Shown piece after piece: positions 60,803 to 64,000 of a stretch of DNA of 64,000 nucleotides (the stretch's first letter is position 1; each line of letters begins with the position of its first letter). Source of the stretch: Falsiroseomonas tokyonensis (lineage in GTDB: Bacteria; Pseudomonadota; Alphaproteobacteria; Acetobacterales; Acetobacteraceae); contig NZ_JAFNJS010000002.1 of assembly GCF_019024325.1 (NCBI RefSeq), positions 744,118-808,117 on the forward strand, written 5' to 3'. The position numbers and the translations under genes are program-made. Below the pieces are notes generated by a model that made no database searches, was not told where the DNA came from, and saw only the letters and a list, made by a program, of their open reading frames with translations.

Positions 60803-63800
60803 ATGGTGCTCTCGGACATCTCGATCAAGCGACCGGTCTTCGCGACCGTGATCAGCCTGATGCTCATCGTGCTGGGCCTGGCCTCCCTGATGAAGCTGCC
60901 GGTGCGCGAATACCCGGCGATCGACCCGCCCGTGGTCTCCATCACAACCACCTATCTCGGCGCCTCCGCCGGCGTGATCGATACCCAGATCACCGAGATC
61001 ATCGAGGCCGCGGTGGCGGGGATCGAGGGCATCAAGGTGATGACCTCGCTGTCCCGCGACGAGCGCAGCCAGGTCACCATCGAGTTCCAGCTCTCCCGCA
61101 ACGTCGATGCCGCGGCGAATGACGTGCGCGACCGCGTCGCCCGCGCCCTGGCGCGGCTGCCGGATGCGGCGGATACGCCGGTGGTGCAGAAGGTGGATGG
61201 CGATGCGCGCCCCATCCTCTGGGTGGCGCTGGTCTCCGACCAGCTGTCCGGCATGGAGCTGACCGAGATCGCCCGACGCCGCTTCGCCGACCAGCTGGCG
61301 ATCGTCGAAGGCGTGGCGCAGGTGCTGGTGCTGGGCGAGCGCAAGCCGTCCATGCGCATCTGGCTGGACCGCCAGGCGCTGGCCGCGCGCGGCCTGACCG
61401 TGCAGGACGTGGAGGATGCGATCCGCCGCGAGAATATCGAGCTGCCGGGCGGCCGCATCGAGGGCAATGCGCGGGAGCTGACGGTGCGGACCGATACCCG
61501 CATCAGCGACCCGGCACAGTTCCGCCAGGTGGTGCTGGCGCGCAACGGCGGCGGCCAGGTGCTGCTGGGCGACGTGGCGCGGGTGGAGGTGGCGCCGGAG
61601 GATACGCGCGGCGGCTATCGCATCAACGGCAAGTTCGGCATCGGCCTCGGCATCCTGCGGCAGTCCACCGCCAATACGCTCTCCGTCGCAGATGGCGTGA
61701 AGGCGGAGGTGGAGCGCATCCGCGGCAGCGTGCCGGATGGCGTCGAGGTGGTGATCGGCTACGACGAGAGCACCTTCATCGCCCAGTCGATCTACGAGGT
61801 GGAGCACGCGCTGATGATCGCGCTGATCCTCGTGGTCGTCGTGATCTTCTTCTTCCTGCGGTCCTGGCGCGCCACCATCATCCCGGCGGTCGCCATCCCG
61901 GTCTCCATCATCGCCTCCTTCATCGCGCTGTCGGCCCTCGGCTTCTCGCTGAACGTGCTGACGCTGCTGGGGCTGGTGCTGGCCATCGGCCTGGTGGTGG
62001 ACGATGCCATCGTGGTGCTGGAGAACATCCACCGCCGGATCGAGGAGGGGGAGGCGCCGCTGCTCGCCTCCATCCGCGGGGCGCGGGAGATCGCCTTCGC
62101 GGTGATTGCCACCACGCTGGTGCTGATCGCGGTCTTCGTGCCGCTGTCCTTCATGGGCGGCAATACCGGGCGGCTGTTCACCGAATTCGGCTTCGCGCTG
62201 GCGGCCTCCGTGCTGTTCTCGGGCCTCATCGCGCTGACGCTGACGCCGATGATGTGTTCCAAGCTGCTGCGCGCGCATGAGGGCGAGAGCCGGCTGGTGC
62301 GCTGGACCGAGCCCTTCTTCCTCGGCATGAACTGGGTGCTGCGCACCACGCTGCGCCGCGCCTTGGCCGCGCCGGTGCTGACCATGGGCGCGGTGGCGGC
62401 GCTGACCGGCCTGGCCGCGCTGCTGTTCTTCGTCCTGCCCAAGGAATTCGCGCCCACCGAGGATCGCGGCGTCATCATCATCCCCACCACGGGGCCCGAA
62501 GGCGCCTCCTTCACCTATACCAATGAGCATGTGGAGCGGGTGGAGCGGGTATTGCGGCCCTATGCGGAGAGTGGCGAGATTTCCTCGCTTTTCGCCACCG
62601 TCGGCGGCTTCCAGCGCCCGGCGCAGGCGAACCTGGCCAATATCTTCATGCGCCTGGCCCCCTGGGACCAGCGCGACCGCAAGCAGCAGGTGATCGCGGC
62701 GGAGATGATGCCGGGGCTGCTGGCCATTCCCGGGGTGCGCGCCTTCGCGCTGAACCCGCCCTCGCTCGGCCAGCGCGGCTTCCAGCCGCCGGTGCAATTC
62801 GTCATCGGCGGGCCGGACTACAACGTGCTGGTGCAATGGCGCGACTCCTTCCTGGAACGCGCCCGGCAGAATCCGCGCCTGCTGAACCTCGACAGCAATT
62901 TCCGTGAGACCAAGCCGGAGATCCGCGTCGAAATCGACCGCCGCAAGGCGGCGGAGCTCGGTGTTTCCATCCAGTCCATCGGCCGCACCATCGAGACCAT
63001 GCTGGGCTCGCGCGAGGTCGGCACCTATGTCGAGGCCGGGCAGGAGTACAAGATCCTGCTGCAGGCGCGGGAGGAAGACCGCGCCAGCCCCTATGACCTG
63101 CAGAACATCTTCGTTCGCACGAGCAATGGCGGGCAGCTGGGCCTGATCGCGGGTTCCGGCTCCTCCCAGGGCGGGCTTGTGCCTCTGTCCAATGTGGTGA
63201 CGCTGACCGAGCGCGCCCGGCCGCAGAGCCTGTCGCGGGAGGATCGGGTGCGCGCCATCACCATCAGCGCCTCGCTCGCCCCCGGCTATACGCTGGGCGA
63301 GGCGCTGGGCTTCATGGAAGGCGTGGCGCGGGACGTGCTGCCGCCGGAGGCGCGGATCAGCTATCGCGGCCAGAGCCTGGAGTTCAAGGAAAGCTCCGGC
63401 GCGCTCTATGTCACCTTCGCGCTTGCGCTGCTGGTGGTCTTCCTGGTGCTGGCGGCGCAGTTCGAAAGCTTCATCCACCCCTTCATCATCCTGATGTCGA
63501 CGCCGCTTGCCGTCACCGGCGGTCTCCTGGCGCTGCATGTCATGGGGCTGACGCTGAACATCTTCAGCCAGATCGGCCTGGTGCTGCTGATCGGGCTGAT
63601 GGCGAAGAACGGCATCCTGGTGGTGGAATTCGCCAACCAGCTGCGCGACCGCGGCCTCTCCGTGCATGACGCGGTGATGGAGGCCTCCGTCGCCAGGCTG
63701 CGGCCGATCCTGATGACCTCCATCGCCACCGCCTTCGGCGCCCTGCCGCTGGCCATGGCGACGGGGGCGGGGGCGGAGAGCCGGGAGGCGCTGGGCGTGG

Positions 63801-63964
63801 TGATCGTCGGCGGCGTCACCTTCTCCACCATCCTGACGCTCTATGCCGTGCCAGCGCTGTACCTGCTGCTGGCGCCCTTCACCAAGCCGATCGGCGCCAT
63901 CGCCCAGAAGCTGTCGGAGCTGGAGCGGCAGCAGCCCGTGCACCACCCCGCGCCGGCCGAGTAG
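60803..63964 (+). CDS. RND efflux permease (AcrB/MexB-like, HAE1 type)
   Basis: Proton-driven inner membrane pump exporting amphiphilic compounds or drugs. The 1053-residue protein is full length with 12 predicted spans and two large periplasmic loops. The first span is ATVISLMLIVLGLASLMKLP. Proton-relay residues are Asp400-Asp401 in GLVVDDAIVVLENIHR and Lys935 in IGLMAKNGILVVEFANQ, matching the AcrB DD and K. No outer membrane factor gene follows before the window ends. It is preceded by the adaptor in the usual order. Confidence 0.94.
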   Translation: MVLSDISIKRPVFATVISLMLIVLGLASLMKLPVREYPAIDPPVVSITTTYLGASAGVIDTQITEIIEAAVAGIEGIKVMTSLSRDERSQVTIEFQLSRNVDAAANDVRDRVARALARLPDAADTPVVQKVDGDARPILWVALVSDQLSGMELTEIARRRFADQLAIVEGVAQVLVLGERKPSMRIWLDRQALAARGLTVQDVEDAIRRENIELPGGRIEGNARELTVRTDTRISDPAQFRQVVLARNGGGQVLLGDVARVEVAPEDTRGGYRINGKFGIGLGILRQSTANTLSVADGVKAEVERIRGSVPDGVEVVIGYDESTFIAQSIYEVEHALMIALILVVVVIFFFLRSWRATIIPAVAIPVSIIASFIALSALGFSLNVLTLLGLVLAIGLVVDDAIVVLENIHRRIEEGEAPLLASIRGAREIAFAVIATTLVLIAVFVPLSFMGGNTGRLFTEFGFALAASVLFSGLIALTLTPMMCSKLLRAHEGESRLVRWTEPFFLGMNWVLRTTLRRALAAPVLTMGAVAALTGLAALLFFVLPKEFAPTEDRGVIIIPTTGPEGASFTYTNEHVERVERVLRPYAESGEISSLFATVGGFQRPAQANLANIFMRLAPWDQRDRKQQVIAAEMMPGLLAIPGVRAFALNPPSLGQRGFQPPVQFVIGGPDYNVLVQWRDSFLERARQNPRLLNLDSNFRETKPEIRVEIDRRKAAELGVSIQSIGRTIETMLGSREVGTYVEAGQEYKILLQAREEDRASPYDLQNIFVRTSNGGQLGLIAGSGSSQGGLVPLSNVVTLTERARPQSLSREDRVRAITISASLAPGYTLGEALGFMEGVARDVLPPEARISYRGQSLEFKESSGALYVTFALALLVVFLVLAAQFESFIHPFIILMSTPLAVTGGLLALHVMGLTLNIFSQIGLVLLIGLMAKNGILVVEFANQLRDRGLSVHDAVMEASVARLRPILMTSIATAFGALPLAMATGAGAESREALGVVIVGGVTFSTILTLYAVPALYLLLAPFTKPIGAIAQKLSELERQQPVHHPAPAE

Positions 63965-64000
63965 GGGGCGCCGGCCCGCGCCGGCTGAGTAGTGGGCGCG

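Noticed and set aside
59552-63946. Very long open frame on the reverse strand opposite the RND operon
   Set aside because: It is antisense to well-supported adaptor and permease genes. In 70% G+C DNA, opposite-strand frames stay open for long distances, and the protein is His/Gln/Arg/Gly-rich without domains.
1-64000. CRISPR array, prophage, insertion sequence or integron
   Set aside because: No regularly spaced repeats, transposase, integrase, terminase or att-like duplications were seen.
63965-64000. Start of an outer membrane factor gene after the RND permease
   Set aside because: Only 36 bases remain, with no start codon and ribosome-binding site pair that can be judged.

Overview
The window is high-GC DNA (roughly 70% G+C by eye) from an alphaproteobacterium, most likely a member of the Acetobacteraceae close to Roseomonas. 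This placement is inference. It rests on gene order (tsf-pyrH-frr-uppS-cdsA-dxr-rseP-bamA-skp-lpxD-fabZ-lpxA-lpxI and trpG-trpD-trpC-moaC-moeA-lexA), on an alphaproteobacterial-type SOS box in front of lexA, and on orphan TctC/Bug-type binding proteins, which are common in that family. There is no prophage, insertion sequence, CRISPR array, rRNA or tRNA that I can support. Coding density is very high: no gene-free stretch exceeds 300 bases, the longest being 59327-59614 and 370-575.

Layout. 1-14425 is a long forward run for translation and envelope biogenesis: the end of tsf, then pyrH, frr, uppS, cdsA, dxr, rseP, bamA, an OmpH/Skp-type chaperone, lpxD, fabZ, lpxA and lpxI, followed by gloA and a ycjX-like P-loop gene. 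Many of these genes overlap by 1-13 bases, so translational coupling is likely. 14422-16369 holds a DUF697-type membrane protein with N-terminal heptad repeats, a small RTX protein with a double-glycine-like N-terminus, and a small reverse-strand membrane protein behind two AT-rich dyads. 16458-25326 holds gltX, comEC, a 38-codon small membrane ORF, lexA with its SOS box, and the trpGDC-moaC-moeA block on the reverse strand.

25460-36447 is mixed: an orphan TctC protein, an enolase-superfamily enzyme, a polytopic membrane protein with no ordinary start codon where one is needed, creA, a gamma-glutamyltransferase, yraN, a 2H-phosphoesterase, panC, an exported unknown, comM and a histone-deacetylase-like amidohydrolase. 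36537-46626 looks like a catabolic island. It has a complete dipeptide/oligopeptide-type ABC importer (Tat-exported binding protein, two permeases, one ATPase with two fused nucleotide-binding domains), an M20 peptidase, an N-carbamoyl-amino-acid/allantoate hydrolase, an alpha/beta-hydrolase whose nucleophile serine is replaced by alanine, and a divergent MlrC-type M81 metallopeptidase. A 96-base nested palindrome lies between the converging carbamoylase and hydrolase genes.

46665-50137 contains a GNAT acetyltransferase, then an RpiR-type regulator, KDPG/KDG aldolase and KDG kinase in one direction (lower Entner-Doudoroff or uronate branch, without edd), and a coiled-coil protein. 50221-53887 has DUF3429, a CNNM/CorC-like transporter, gpt, csaA and an SDR enzyme. 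53982-57582 is a tight operon of a second gamma-glutamyltransferase, a macro-domain protein and an amidase. The window ends with a Tyr/Arg-rich lipoprotein, a second TctC protein, a stand-alone Lrp-type RAM domain and an RND efflux adaptor-permease pair. I found no clearly new defence or mobile system. The most unusual signals are the hydrolase without nucleophile inside the import/hydrolysis island, the double-glycine-RTX fusion, the CRP-like palindrome before the 38-codon ORF, and the nested palindromic repeats at convergent gene ends.
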